Of a stretch of 26,560 nt of DNA, positions 5,562 through 13,358 are shown piece by piece. Made by a program: the position numbers and the translations under genes. The stretch lies in contig CAJUQK010000027.1 in assembly GCA_910588205.1 (NCBI GenBank), positions 1 through 26,560 of the forward strand, given 5' to 3'. The stretch comes from an uncultured Eggerthellaceae bacterium (GTDB lineage Bacteria > Actinomycetota > Coriobacteriia > Coriobacteriales > Eggerthellaceae). Below the pieces are notes generated by a model. It saw nothing but the letters and a program-made list of their open reading frames with translations, searched no databases and was not told the origin of the DNA. Positions within the stretch are counted from its first letter, which is position 1. Each line of letters starts with the position of its first letter.

Positions 5562-8507
5562 ATGGCCAAGCAAGACTTCTTTCCGCAAAAGCCTGATGCA
5601 ACACCGATCATCTATGGATATACAGAACCCAATAACCCTGAGCTAGAAGGGTTAATCAAGGTCGGCTTCACGGCTCGTACTATCGATGAGCGCATGCACG
5701 AGCATTACCCGACGCTCAAGCCAGGAGCGAAGCCTTACGAGGTTGTCTTTCTGGAACCAGCAGTGCGCTCTGATGGCACGTCATTTCTAGATCATCCAGT
5801 TCATGACAAACTCGAACAATATGGGCACATGCGTCTTCGAGACGCCGATGGCAAGAAGACCGAGTGGGTGCGCTGTACTGTTGATGAGCTTCGCGCTGCA
5901 TGGCTCGCCGTTCGAGACAGAACTGACAATGAAGAGGAGCGCAATCAAGACTTCTCGATGAGACCGGAGCAGCGCAATGCGGTCGAGAAGACGCTTGATT
6001 ACTACAGGTCGGTTGAACGAGAGAATCCTGATCGTGCTCCGAAGTTTCTCTGGAATGCCAAGATGCGCTTCGGAAAGACCTTCGCAACCTACCAGCTCGC
6101 GAAGCACATGGATGCCAAGCGAGTGCTCGTGCTCACCTTCAAGCCAGCCGTGCAAGCTGCTTGGCATGACGACCTCATGTGCCACATAGATTTCGAGGGG
6201 TGGCAATTCGTCACCCGTGAGGGCTTGCAGTTCGAAGACGCGAATCAAGATAGACCTATTGTTTGCTTCGGTAGCTTCCAGGACTTCATGGGCCGAGATA
6301 AGAACACGGGCGGTATAAAGCCCCGCAATGAATGGGTGCACCTGACCGAATGGGATCTGGTCGTGTTCGACGAGTACCATTTTGGGGCTTGGAACGAGAA
6401 CTCCAAAAACCTCTTCGTGCAAGAGGACGAAGATGAGCTCAATACCACGGAAGAGACGGTCTCTACTGCCGCCGAAACCAAAGTGAAAGATATGGTCGAA
6501 TATGACGAGACCTATCTTCCCATAACCACGAAGCATTATCTCTTCCTATCAGGCACACCCTTTCGCGCCCTGACATCAGGTGAGTTCATCGAGGAGCAGA
6601 TCTACAACTGGACCTACTCTGACGAGCAAGCTGCCAAGAAGATGTGGCCGACTACACATCCAAACGATACCAACCCCTATGCATCGCTTCCGCGTATGGT
6701 CATGCTCACGTACAAGGTGCCTGACGAGATAATCGATGTCGCCCGCGGCGGCGAGTACAATTCCTTCGATCTCAACGCATTCTTCGAAGCCAGGGGTGAG
6801 GGAGATAGTGCCGAGTTCGTCATGAAAGAGCATGTGCAGAAGTGGCTGAATCTCATGAGGGGTTCTTATATGCCACAATCCCATGACGACTTGAAGCTTG
6901 GAGCGCAAAAACCTGCATTGCCTTATTCGGACATGCGCTTATTGAATGTGCTGAATCACACCGTTTGGTATCTCCCGCGCGTAAACTCTTGCTATGCCAT
7001 GCGAAACCTTCTGAGCGAACCCCAAAACACGTTCTTTCGGGATTACCAGATCAACGTGGCTGCCGGAGTTGAAGCCGGTGTCGGTCTTGCTGCCCTTGAG
7101 CGCGTGCAAGAGACCATGCAAGACCCCCTGAAGTCGAAGACAATCACGCTCACATGTGGCAAGCTCACCACTGGCGTAACCGTGAAGCCTTGGACAGGCA
7201 TATTCATGCTCACAAACATGCGCAGCCCCGAAACCTACTTCCAGGCTGCCTTCCGCGTTCAGAGTCCTTGGACGGTCAAGGGCGACAACGGCGAAGAAGA
7301 GATCATCAAACAGGAATGCTACGTGTTCGACTTCGCGCTCGACAGGTCTTTGCGCATGGTTTCTGACTACAGTTGCCGCCTCTCCACAGGCAACGTGAGC
7401 CCTGAACAGAAGGTTGGTGAGTTCATCGACTTCCTGCCAGTTCTTGCATACGACGGAAGCGCCATGAAGCAAGTGAGCGCGACCGAGATCCTCGACATCG
7501 CGATGGCTGGCACCTCCGCCACGCTGCTTGCGCGCCGTTGGGAGAGCGCCTTGCTCGTGAATGTCGATAATGACACGCTCTCGCGCATTCTCAACAATGA
7601 GGAAGCCTTGCGTGCGCTTATGAGTATCGAAGGCTTCCGTAGCCTCAACCAAGACATTGAAACCATCATCAACAAGTCTGAGGCTGTGAAGAAGGCCAAG
7701 AAACAAGCAGCCGAAGATGATCGAGAGCTCACTAATAAAGAGAAGAAAGAACTCTCCGAAGAGGAAAAGAAATACAAGAACAAACGCAAAGAGATTCAAG
7801 AGAAACTGATCAAGTTCGCCACACGAATCCCGGTCTTCATGTACTTGACTGACTTTCGCGAGCAAACGCTGCAAGATGTCATCACACAACTTGAGCCAGG
7901 GCTGTTCTATAAAGTGACAGGGCTCTCAGTTAAGGACTTTGAACTACTCGTGTCGCTTGGAGTATTCAATAACGGGCTCATGAATGATGCGGTCTACAAG
8001 TTCCGTCGCTACGAGGATGCGAGTCTCACCTATACCGGCATCAATAAGCATCAAGGAGAACATGTCGGATTGTTCGATACGTCTTTGAGCGAGCTTGACT
8101 ACCTAGAAGCTGCTCAGCACGACTCTTTGATCTTCCCGAACGGCTTAGATAGAAGACGACCTCAAGCAAGTCAAGACGAGGATGCATCTACAGTTGATGA
8201 AGAGGTTACCGAAAGCGCTATAAGCAATGATGAGGAAGATGCTCCTGAGAATCCGAATGGTGCTTCAGTAACTTCTGAAGCTGTGGATATTGAAGAATCT
8301 GCTAATGACGACTGGCTTATTCCGGCCATCGGAGCAGCTGGTCTTGAGTTCATCGACAAACGCGATACAGGCGGTAATCTTTGGGTGATTGGCGACCGAA
8401 AGATCGTCATGACCATCAGCGAGCTCAACAAACAGGGTGCGAGCTTCAAATACCGTGAAAGTGGCGGCAAAGCCACAAAAGGCAGAAGCGCTTGGTGGAT
8501 GAAGTAG
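5562..8507 (+). CDS. Restriction protein: N-terminal GIY-YIG-like nuclease fused to SF2 DEAD/DEAH helicase
   Basis: A 981-residue putative restriction subunit. Residues 16-110 match the T5orf172/MUG113 branch of GIY-YIG nucleases (IYGYT, then KVGFTARTIDERM). An SF2 helicase core follows: a motif I-like loop MRFGKT (168-173), DEYH box at 270-273, SGTPFR at 330-335, and QAAFRVQSPW as the motif VI region. A lysine/glutamate-rich coiled-coil stretch lies near residues 700-755, then RIPVFMYLT. The tail has an acidic linker and a small terminal module (LWVIG...GGKATKGRSAWW). The ATG is 2 bases after the methyltransferase stop, so the three genes form one operon. Helicase-driven translocation with nuclease cleavage resembles type I/ISP restriction, here split over separate polypeptides. 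Recognition and cleavage behaviour are unknown. Confidence 0.87.
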   Translation: MAKQDFFPQKPDATPIIYGYTEPNNPELEGLIKVGFTARTIDERMHEHYPTLKPGAKPYEVVFLEPAVRSDGTSFLDHPVHDKLEQYGHMRLRDADGKKTEWVRCTVDELRAAWLAVRDRTDNEEERNQDFSMRPEQRNAVEKTLDYYRSVERENPDRAPKFLWNAKMRFGKTFATYQLAKHMDAKRVLVLTFKPAVQAAWHDDLMCHIDFEGWQFVTREGLQFEDANQDRPIVCFGSFQDFMGRDKNTGGIKPRNEWVHLTEWDLVVFDEYHFGAWNENSKNLFVQEDEDELNTTEETVSTAAETKVKDMVEYDETYLPITTKHYLFLSGTPFRALTSGEFIEEQIYNWTYSDEQAAKKMWPTTHPNDTNPYASLPRMVMLTYKVPDEIIDVARGGEYNSFDLNAFFEARGEGDSAEFVMKEHVQKWLNLMRGSYMPQSHDDLKLGAQKPALPYSDMRLLNVLNHTVWYLPRVNSCYAMRNLLSEPQNTFFRDYQINVAAGVEAGVGLAALERVQETMQDPLKSKTITLTCGKLTTGVTVKPWTGIFMLTNMRSPETYFQAAFRVQSPWTVKGDNGEEEIIKQECYVFDFALDRSLRMVSDYSCRLSTGNVSPEQKVGEFIDFLPVLAYDGSAMKQVSATEILDIAMAGTSATLLARRWESALLVNVDNDTLSRILNNEEALRALMSIEGFRSLNQDIETIINKSEAVKKAKKQAAEDDRELTNKEKKELSEEEKKYKNKRKEIQEKLIKFATRIPVFMYLTDFREQTLQDVITQLEPGLFYKVTGLSVKDFELLVSLGVFNNGLMNDAVYKFRRYEDASLTYTGINKHQGEHVGLFDTSLSELDYLEAAQHDSLIFPNGLDRRRPQASQDEDASTVDEEVTESAISNDEEDAPENPNGASVTSEAVDIEESANDDWLIPAIGAAGLEFIDKRDTGGNLWVIGDRKIVMTISELNKQGASFKYRESGGKATKGRSAWWMK

Positions 8508-9236
8508 CTAGATTACAACGCTGCAGGGCGCAGGATTGTTGGACACGAATTCGCTAACCGAGCAAATCCTATCTTTATCGCCGTATACATAACTACATGC
8601 TTCTGACGCAAGCTGGGAAAAGAGTTCAACAGCATCCTTGCATGCCTCAAGCGTCGAGCATGTTTCACCATCGGGCACAAATAGATGCTCATGATGTGCC
8701 GCACGGTTACGTACGTTGTTGATCTGCGCGATTCGCGTGTTAATGTCGCTGCGAGAAGCACCTTTTGGCCATACCTTGTGAAGAATAGGAATCCATAGAA
8801 CGCGCTCGTGATGACGATCGGTCATATGCGCCCAGAATCCTAAGGTTAGGTTGGAGACAATATCGTCAGGAGTAGCATTATCTCTGAGCCCTGCCTTCAA
8901 ATGATCGATGATGTTTCTATTGATCCTGTTCGCATCATTAACCTGTCCGCGTTTATTGGTTCTAAGAATCGGTTTTCTTAATGGCGATGATGCATCGAAC
9001 AGCCAGTGTTCATCACCATTGAAATTCTCTTCTATCTCGCGGTTGTATGAATTTCTAAGCGCTACTTCGAAAAAGGAGACGTCGCGCAGTACCGCTTGCG
9101 CGAGCCCGATATTCCAAAGATACAGATTAAGCGCAGCACTATCGTCCTCATCAGCAATTTCTAGATATCTTTTGTATCTTGGTGCCGATAACCAAGACTC
9201 TATGTTTTCGCGCTCTATCTTCGGGAACTTTGTCAT
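8508..9236 (-). CDS. Abi-like protein with HEPN RNase signature (putative abortive-infection effector)
   Basis: A 242-residue protein on the opposite strand, ending base-to-base against the restriction gene stop. It has the Abi_2/AbiD-type layout: LYLWNIGLAQAVLRDVSFFEVALRN near residues 38-61, FWAHMTDRHHERVLW in the middle, and NNVRNRAAHHEHL near the end. The last contains R176-x4-H181, the RxxxxH motif of HEPN ribonucleases, which include many phage-defence toxins. GAAAGGA lies 4 bases before the ATG. It is transcribed separately from the restriction operon, from a leader with a strong hairpin. No antitoxin partner is evident beside it, and the restriction operon may act as the partner or be guarded by it. 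The function is inferred from family resemblance. Confidence 0.8.
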   Translation of the reverse strand: MTKFPKIERENIESWLSAPRYKRYLEIADEDDSAALNLYLWNIGLAQAVLRDVSFFEVALRNSYNREIEENFNGDEHWLFDASSPLRKPILRTNKRGQVNDANRINRNIIDHLKAGLRDNATPDDIVSNLTLGFWAHMTDRHHERVLWIPILHKVWPKGASRSDINTRIAQINNVRNRAAHHEHLFVPDGETCSTLEACKDAVELFSQLASEACSYVYGDKDRICSVSEFVSNNPAPCSVVI

Positions 9237-9261
9237 CGGATCCTTTCGCTTATAAGAATTG

Positions 9262-9298
9262 AGCCCCGGCGACTTGAATCAGCGGTCGTCCCGGGGCT
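9262..9298 (-). promoter_or_regulatory. Strong hairpin in the leader of the HEPN/Abi gene
   Basis: AGCCCCGG at 9262-9269 pairs with CCGGGGCT at 9291-9298. CGAC (9270-9273) with GTCG (9285-9288) extends the stem past a 2-base bulge. On the minus strand it lies 25 bases before the start codon and is followed by CAATTCTT. It may attenuate or insulate Abi transcription. Confidence 0.6.
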
Positions 9299-9314
9299 AA
9301 CTGCTTTGCATTTT

Positions 9315-9320
9315 ACTATA
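9315..9320 (-). promoter_or_regulatory. Candidate -10 box (TATAGT) for the HEPN/Abi gene
   Basis: TATAGT on the minus strand, about 17 bp upstream of the leader hairpin. No good -35 hexamer is visible, so the promoter is weak or activator-dependent, and the call rests on position and the -10 match only. Confidence 0.35.
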
Positions 9321-9359
9321 ACCACATGATTCGCGCCATACAGCGCAACAATCGTCACC

Positions 9360-9706
9360 ATATTTGCACCTCAATATAAACCATTTCTATGGCTCATTTT
9401 GCTGAGTACAAGGTGAGTACAAATCCGGCGAATTCTTCTATTCGCTTGCGAGCGCATGAGTGCAACCTTGAATTTATATTCGAAATGCAAGCGCAAGCTC
9501 ACATTATCGTGATGTAAAGGTAGCTGCATTAGACCGTATTCAAACGCTAGATGCAGTTCAACCATAAGAAATGCTCCCTCAGCAACCGCCAAGAGAGGAT
9601 TATCTGAAACGATAGTTCAACCGGCTTGGAGGCAACTGCGACGCATATTAGCGCATCTTGTCATGCCAAAATACACCCAATATAAACCTCACGATAATGT
9701 GTGCGA
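9360..9706. other. Gene-free element end with att-type short repeats
   Basis: No convincing gene in about 347 bases; a 73-codon frame on the minus strand looks random. Visible structure: TGAGTACAA twice at 9403-9411 and 9414-9422 (11-bp period); CAATATAAACC twice at 9372-9382 and 9678-9688; and CACATTATCGTGA at 9500-9512 inverted at 9689-9701, right beside the guaA stop. Tyrosine-integrase arm sites and excisionase sites commonly look like this. The assignment is inference. Confidence 0.5.
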
Positions 9707-11329
9707 TTACTCCCACTCAATAGTAGCCGGCGGTTTACTGGTGATGTCGTACACCACGCGGTTCACGCCGGGGACCTCAGCCACGATGCGCGATGACACG
9801 CGCGTCAGCACATCGTAGGGCAGCTTCGCCCAGTCGGCCGTCATGGCGTCGCTGCTCTCCACTGCGCGCAGCACGATAGGATACCCGTACGTCCGCTCGT
9901 CGCCCATCACGCCCACGCTCCGCACGTCGGGCAACACGGCGAAGTACTGCCACACGGGACGTTCGCCGCATTCCGCCAGCTGCGCCTCGTTATATGCGTC
10001 CAGCTCTTCGCGCACGATGGCGTCGGCCTCTTTCAATAGAGCCAGCTTCTCGGGCGTCACACCCCCAATGATGCGAATAGCCAACCCTGGACCCGGGAAC
10101 GGCTGCCGATGCACGATATGATCCGGCAGACCCAGTGCGGTTCCCAACGCCCGCACCTCATCCTTGAAGAAATGATCCAGCGGCTCGATCAGCTCGAAGC
10201 TCACCCCATCCGGGAACGGGATCAGGTTGTGATGACTCTTGATGGTCGAAGCCTTGCCGCCGGTCTTGCGTGCACCGCTCTCGATAATGTCAGGATAGAT
10301 CGTCCCCTGCGCCAAGTACTTCACCGGCCGACCGCCTTGGGCCAGCTCCTCCGCCACCGCGAAGAACTCCTTCCAGAACTGCGTGCCGATGATGCGTCGC
10401 TTTTCCTCGGGCTCAGTCACGCCCGCCAACAGCCTCGCATACCTATCCTCCGCATGCACGTGGATGAAATCCACGTCGAACTGCTTCGTGAACACCGCCT
10501 CCACTTCCTCGGGCTCACCCTTGCGCAGCAACCCATGGTTCACAAACACGCAAACCACTTGTCGCCCGATGGCCTTCGCGCAGAGCGCCGCCACCACACT
10601 GGAATCCACGCCACCGGAGAGCCCCAGGATCACGCGGTCCTTCCCCACCTGGTCCTGAATAACATCCACGCTCTCCTGGATGATGGAGTCCATGGTCCAC
10701 GTACGCTCAAGCCCGCACACCCCGAACAGGAAGTTCTCCAACATCTGCTGACCATAGGGCGTATGGCGAACCTCAGGATGGAACTGCGTGGCGTACAGCC
10801 GCCGCTCAGCACACTCCATGGATGCCACCGGACACACATCCGTGCGCGACGTGACCACGAACCCTTCCGGCACCTGGCTCACCGCATCCCGATGGCTCAT
10901 CCAAACCGTCTGCTCAGAAGGAGTGCCCTGGAGCAATGCTGACGAAGACGAGTCAAGAGAACTGTCCCCTTGGCCCTCCTGGCTCTTGAGCAGCGCCGGG
11001 CCGTATTCGCCTTTGTCAGTGTGGCTGACCGTACCCCCTAAGGTCACGGCCATGATCTGCTGCCCGTAGCAGAACCCGAGCACCGGCACCCCCATCTCAA
11101 GGATGCCCGGATCAAGAGTAGGCGCATCTTCCGCATACACGCTGGCGGGGCCGCCTGACAGGATGATGGCCGCCGGAGCCAACGCCCGCAGCTCGTCAGC
11201 CGTCACATCGCACGGAACGATCTCTGAATAGACCCCCAGATCGCGCACGCGCCGAGCGATCAGCTGCCCGTACTGGGCTCCGAAATCCACCACAAAGACA
11301 GTCGGGATCGAAGATGCAGCAGTGCTCAT
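9707..11329 (-). CDS. guaA: GMP synthase (glutamine-hydrolysing)
   Basis: Cytosolic enzyme that converts XMP to GMP using glutamine and ATP. The 540-residue protein has a class I glutamine amidotransferase domain with nucleophile Cys87 (GFCYGQQ) and His184/Glu186 (FHPEV), then an ATP-pyrophosphatase domain with the PP-loop SGGVDSS at 238-244, and the C-terminal dimerisation domain ending in the usual PATIEWE. A Ser/Gln-rich insert (about residues 115-140) sits in the amidotransferase domain and looks lineage-specific. AAAGGA precedes the ATG. Its 3' end forms the boundary of the mobile element, and the coding end is intact. It has its own candidate promoter 37 bp upstream, although the GH3 gene lies just behind. 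Confidence 0.98.
   Translation of the reverse strand: MSTAASSIPTVFVVDFGAQYGQLIARRVRDLGVYSEIVPCDVTADELRALAPAAIILSGGPASVYAEDAPTLDPGILEMGVPVLGFCYGQQIMAVTLGGTVSHTDKGEYGPALLKSQEGQGDSSLDSSSSALLQGTPSEQTVWMSHRDAVSQVPEGFVVTSRTDVCPVASMECAERRLYATQFHPEVRHTPYGQQMLENFLFGVCGLERTWTMDSIIQESVDVIQDQVGKDRVILGLSGGVDSSVVAALCAKAIGRQVVCVFVNHGLLRKGEPEEVEAVFTKQFDVDFIHVHAEDRYARLLAGVTEPEEKRRIIGTQFWKEFFAVAEELAQGGRPVKYLAQGTIYPDIIESGARKTGGKASTIKSHHNLIPFPDGVSFELIEPLDHFFKDEVRALGTALGLPDHIVHRQPFPGPGLAIRIIGGVTPEKLALLKEADAIVREELDAYNEAQLAECGERPVWQYFAVLPDVRSVGVMGDERTYGYPIVLRAVESSDAMTADWAKLPYDVLTRVSSRIVAEVPGVNRVVYDITSKPPATIEWE
9711..9718 (-). other. Putative attachment core GAGTGGGA at the 3' end of guaA
   Basis: The minus strand reads ATT GAG TGG GAG TAA at the end of guaA. 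GAGTGGGA is the core reported for islands inserted in guaA in diverse bacteria. Everything to the left is accessory sequence and everything to the right is backbone. The partner copy should lie outside the left window edge. Confidence 0.6.
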
Positions 11330-11360
11330 GGCGTTCCTTTCGCGGGAAGGGGAAGACTAC

Positions 11361-11376
11361 CCTTGATTATACAAGG
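11361..11376 (-). promoter_or_regulatory. Candidate guaA promoter -10 within a CCTTG-N6-CAAGG dyad
   Basis: TATAAT on the minus strand (11366-11371) lies 37 bp before the guaA ATG. It is exactly enclosed by CCTTG (11361-11365) and CAAGG (11372-11376), a dyad that a repressor could occupy. The -35 is not clear. Confidence 0.5.
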
Positions 11377-11417
11377 TATGCAAGGAGCCCCATCCAGAGC
11401 GACGAGAACCCGGACAG

Positions 11418-12689
11418 CTAGGGCAGATAGCGCTGCTTCACAGCCAGGATGCGACGCAGCGAACCATCGATGCGCTCCTCGCTGATAGCCCCGTCCTGCA
11501 CCGCTCCCAGCAAGCCATCATAGGCAGCTTGCAGATCTTCTGGCATGAGCATCACGTCACACCCCGCCTGCACAGCCGCCACCACCGCCTCAGCGGAAGA
11601 GTAGTAGTCCGTCACTGCCTGCATGCCCAGAGAATCCGTGATCACCACACCATCGAACCCGAGCTGGTCCCGCAAGACGCCCGTGACCATCGCCTCCGAA
11701 AGGCTTGCTGGAACATCATTCCCCGTGACCGCGGGAACGGAGAGGTGACCCATCATCACCAGAGGCGCACCGGCAGCGATCCCTGCCTGGAAGGGCTTGA
11801 GCTCAGAGGCCTTGAGCCCCTCTAGGTCATCCGGAATGGAGATACGCGCCGTGTGGCTATCCCCCTCTGCGCTCCCGAGCCCTGGAAAGTGCTTGAGGCA
11901 ACAAGCCATATCCGCTTCCTCGAAACCTCGCACAGCCGCAGCCACCATGGCCGCAACCTGGGCTGGGTCGGCGCCAAAGGAGCGCTTTGCCAGAGTCGGA
12001 TTCTCAGGATTATCCGCCACGTCGCACACAGGCGCGAAATCGACATTGAACCCCAGCGGCTTCAGGTATGCCGCTATCTGACTGGCAGCCACCTTCGCTT
12101 GGTCAGGGTCAGCAGAAGCCCCCACCTCTGCCATCTCACCCACATTCTCCACCGCGAAGGCCTCGTTCTTCGCAACACGCGACACGCTGCCACCCTCCTC
12201 ATCCACACAAAGGAAGGGCGCTACCCCATTGACCGCCAAAGCACACTCTCGCAGCTGGCTCAAGAACAGCTGCGTTTGCTCAGGATCTTCCAGGTTATTC
12301 CCGAAGAAGGCGAAACCGCCCACGGACAATGCGCTGACAGCGCTGGAGATCTGATCGGTCACGGCCGTAGCAGGCTGGAAATAACCCGCCTCATCCACAG
12401 CCACGGGATCTTCCTCGTCTTCTGCCTGCAACTCTGCCCAGTAGACCCCTAGCATGTCCTCAGGCCGCACCACGAACAGCTGAGCTACTTTCTCCTCCAG
12501 CGAAAGCGACGCGATGAGCGCTTCCACGGGATCCGGCTCCACCGGTGCATCCGCTGAGCCCGCGTCGGTTCCGGCAGCCTTAGGAGACGTGCTGCCCCAT
12601 CCCGCGCATCCCCACAAAGACAGCCCCGAAAGGGACACCACACCCAAAGCCGCCGCCTGCACGAACGCCCTCCGCGTCATCTGCGCCAT
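11418..12689 (-). CDS. Glycoside hydrolase family 3, NagZ-like beta-N-acetylhexosaminidase, Tat-type lipoprotein
   Basis: A 423-residue exported enzyme expected to remove N-acetylglucosamine from peptidoglycan fragments. The N-terminus has a twin-arginine start (TRRAFVQ), a hydrophobic stretch and a lipobox-like LWGC with Cys28, so it is probably a membrane-anchored lipoprotein exported by Tat. A Ser/Ala/Asp-rich linker follows. The GH3 domain carries KHFPG at 266-270, the NagZ Asp-Ser-His loop at 277-279 (His as acid/base partner) and the nucleophile Asp352 in VITDSLGMQAV. It is the third gene of an apparent operon after the phosphatase and the Ltp-repeat protein, with a 21-base gap. Lipidated NagZ-like proteins occur in Gram-positives. 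The substrate is inferred from the NagZ-type loop. Confidence 0.93.
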   Translation of the reverse strand: MAQMTRRAFVQAAALGVVSLSGLSLWGCAGWGSTSPKAAGTDAGSADAPVEPDPVEALIASLSLEEKVAQLFVVRPEDMLGVYWAELQAEDEEDPVAVDEAGYFQPATAVTDQISSAVSALSVGGFAFFGNNLEDPEQTQLFLSQLRECALAVNGVAPFLCVDEEGGSVSRVAKNEAFAVENVGEMAEVGASADPDQAKVAASQIAAYLKPLGFNVDFAPVCDVADNPENPTLAKRSFGADPAQVAAMVAAAVRGFEEADMACCLKHFPGLGSAEGDSHTARISIPDDLEGLKASELKPFQAGIAAGAPLVMMGHLSVPAVTGNDVPASLSEAMVTGVLRDQLGFDGVVITDSLGMQAVTDYYSSAEAVVAAVQAGCDVMLMPEDLQAAYDGLLGAVQDGAISEERIDGSLRRILAVKQRYLP

Positions 12690-12710
12690 GGCCTTCCCCT
12701 CTCGGCTCCG

Positions 12711-13358
12711 TCAGAGCCCTACGGCGGTTGCGGCCTCCTCAGCCTGGGGGCCGGTGAATCCCTCATACATGAGCTGGTCTACCAGATCAGCCCTGGTGAA
12801 TTCCATCGTATCCACGTACTGAGCCGCCATCTCAACGGCCTTTGCATCCCAATCCATATTGAGCTTGTCTACGGCATAGACCGCATCCTCGTGGGAGAAC
12901 CCGTCGGACTCCAACTGAGCCACCAGCCCCGCATGGGAAAAGGGCATTTCCGTTATGTGGAGCTTTGCCGTCATGAAGGCGCTCTCTTGCGAAGGGGTCT
13001 CCGCCGCAGAAGCATCTCCCTCAGGAGCACCTTCGCCGGAAGCGCCTGATGAACCATCACTCGAAGGCACTGTGGCACCTCCCAGGATGCCAGCTCCCTC
13101 AGGTGGCGCAACCCCTGCCTCTGTCACAGGCCCTTCGCCCGCCCCGGCTGCAGCTCCCGCTTCCTCCCCAGCACTGGCCACTTGGCCAGGTTCTACACCT
13201 GTAGGTACAGGAGCCGAAGAGACAGCCCGGATGAGCAGCACGATGAACAGCACGAAGAAGATGGCCGCCAAGGCCACCGCCACTGTCCACGTCTTCCATT
13301 TCGGATGGCGCGCCAACGCGGCCTTCACCCGCGCAACGCCCCCAGAAGCTTGCTCCAC
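12711..13358 (-). CDS. Membrane-anchored protein with Ltp (superinfection-exclusion-type) repeats
   Basis: A 215-residue protein with a basic N-terminus, one transmembrane segment (about 24-45), a low-complexity Gly/Ala/Ser/Pro/Glu linker to about residue 127, and two C-terminal helical repeats (about 138-176 and 183-215). The repeats show the pattern FS-x-x-x-L-x-x-QL-x-x-(D/E)GF-(S/T)-x-x-x-A, with DW-x-x-x-A in the first. This is the Ltp-family (PF07553-type) repeat known from surface lipoproteins, including the prophage TP-J34 superinfection-exclusion protein. The GTG start lies immediately after the phosphatase stop, with GAGG 5 bases before it. The repeats should face outside the cell. 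In actinobacteria most such proteins are uncharacterised, so an anti-phage role is only a possibility. Confidence 0.8.
   Translation of the reverse strand: MEQASGGVARVKAALARHPKWKTWTVAVALAAIFFVLFIVLLIRAVSSAPVPTGVEPGQVASAGEEAGAAAGAGEGPVTEAGVAPPEGAGILGGATVPSSDGSSGASGEGAPEGDASAAETPSQESAFMTAKLHITEMPFSHAGLVAQLESDGFSHEDAVYAVDKLNMDWDAKAVEMAAQYVDTMEFTRADLVDQLMYEGFTGPQAEEAATAVGL

Larger units (their letters stand above)
1..9718. mobile_element. Integrated genomic island carrying a defence cassette, right end at guaA
   Basis: The segment holds a tyrosine integrase, a ribbon-helix-helix protein, a RepA-like ATPase, a serine recombinase, a restriction-modification operon and an Abi-like gene. It stops exactly at the 3' end of guaA, a known hotspot for island insertion by tyrosine recombinases. 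Beyond that point all genes are housekeeping-type. The left end is outside the window, so its full size is unknown. If the integrase lies near the left end, as is common, the element would be only slightly larger than 10 kb; this is inference. No relaxase or conjugation gene is visible, so it may be a small integrative or mobilisable element rather than a full ICE. No second copy of the GAGTGGGA core was seen inside the window. Confidence 0.75.

Noticed and set aside
5787..6536. 249-codon frame on the - strand
   Set aside because: Shadow of the GIY-YIG/helicase gene.
6939..7889. 316-codon frame on the - strand
   Set aside because: Antisense to the helicase gene, whose motifs are clear; no independent support.
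9371..9592. 73-codon frame on the - strand in the element end
   Set aside because: No recognisable protein features and no good ribosome site; overlaps the att-type repeats.
10109..10942. 277-codon frame on the + strand
   Set aside because: Lies entirely antisense to guaA, with composition like a reversed coding frame and no ribosome site.
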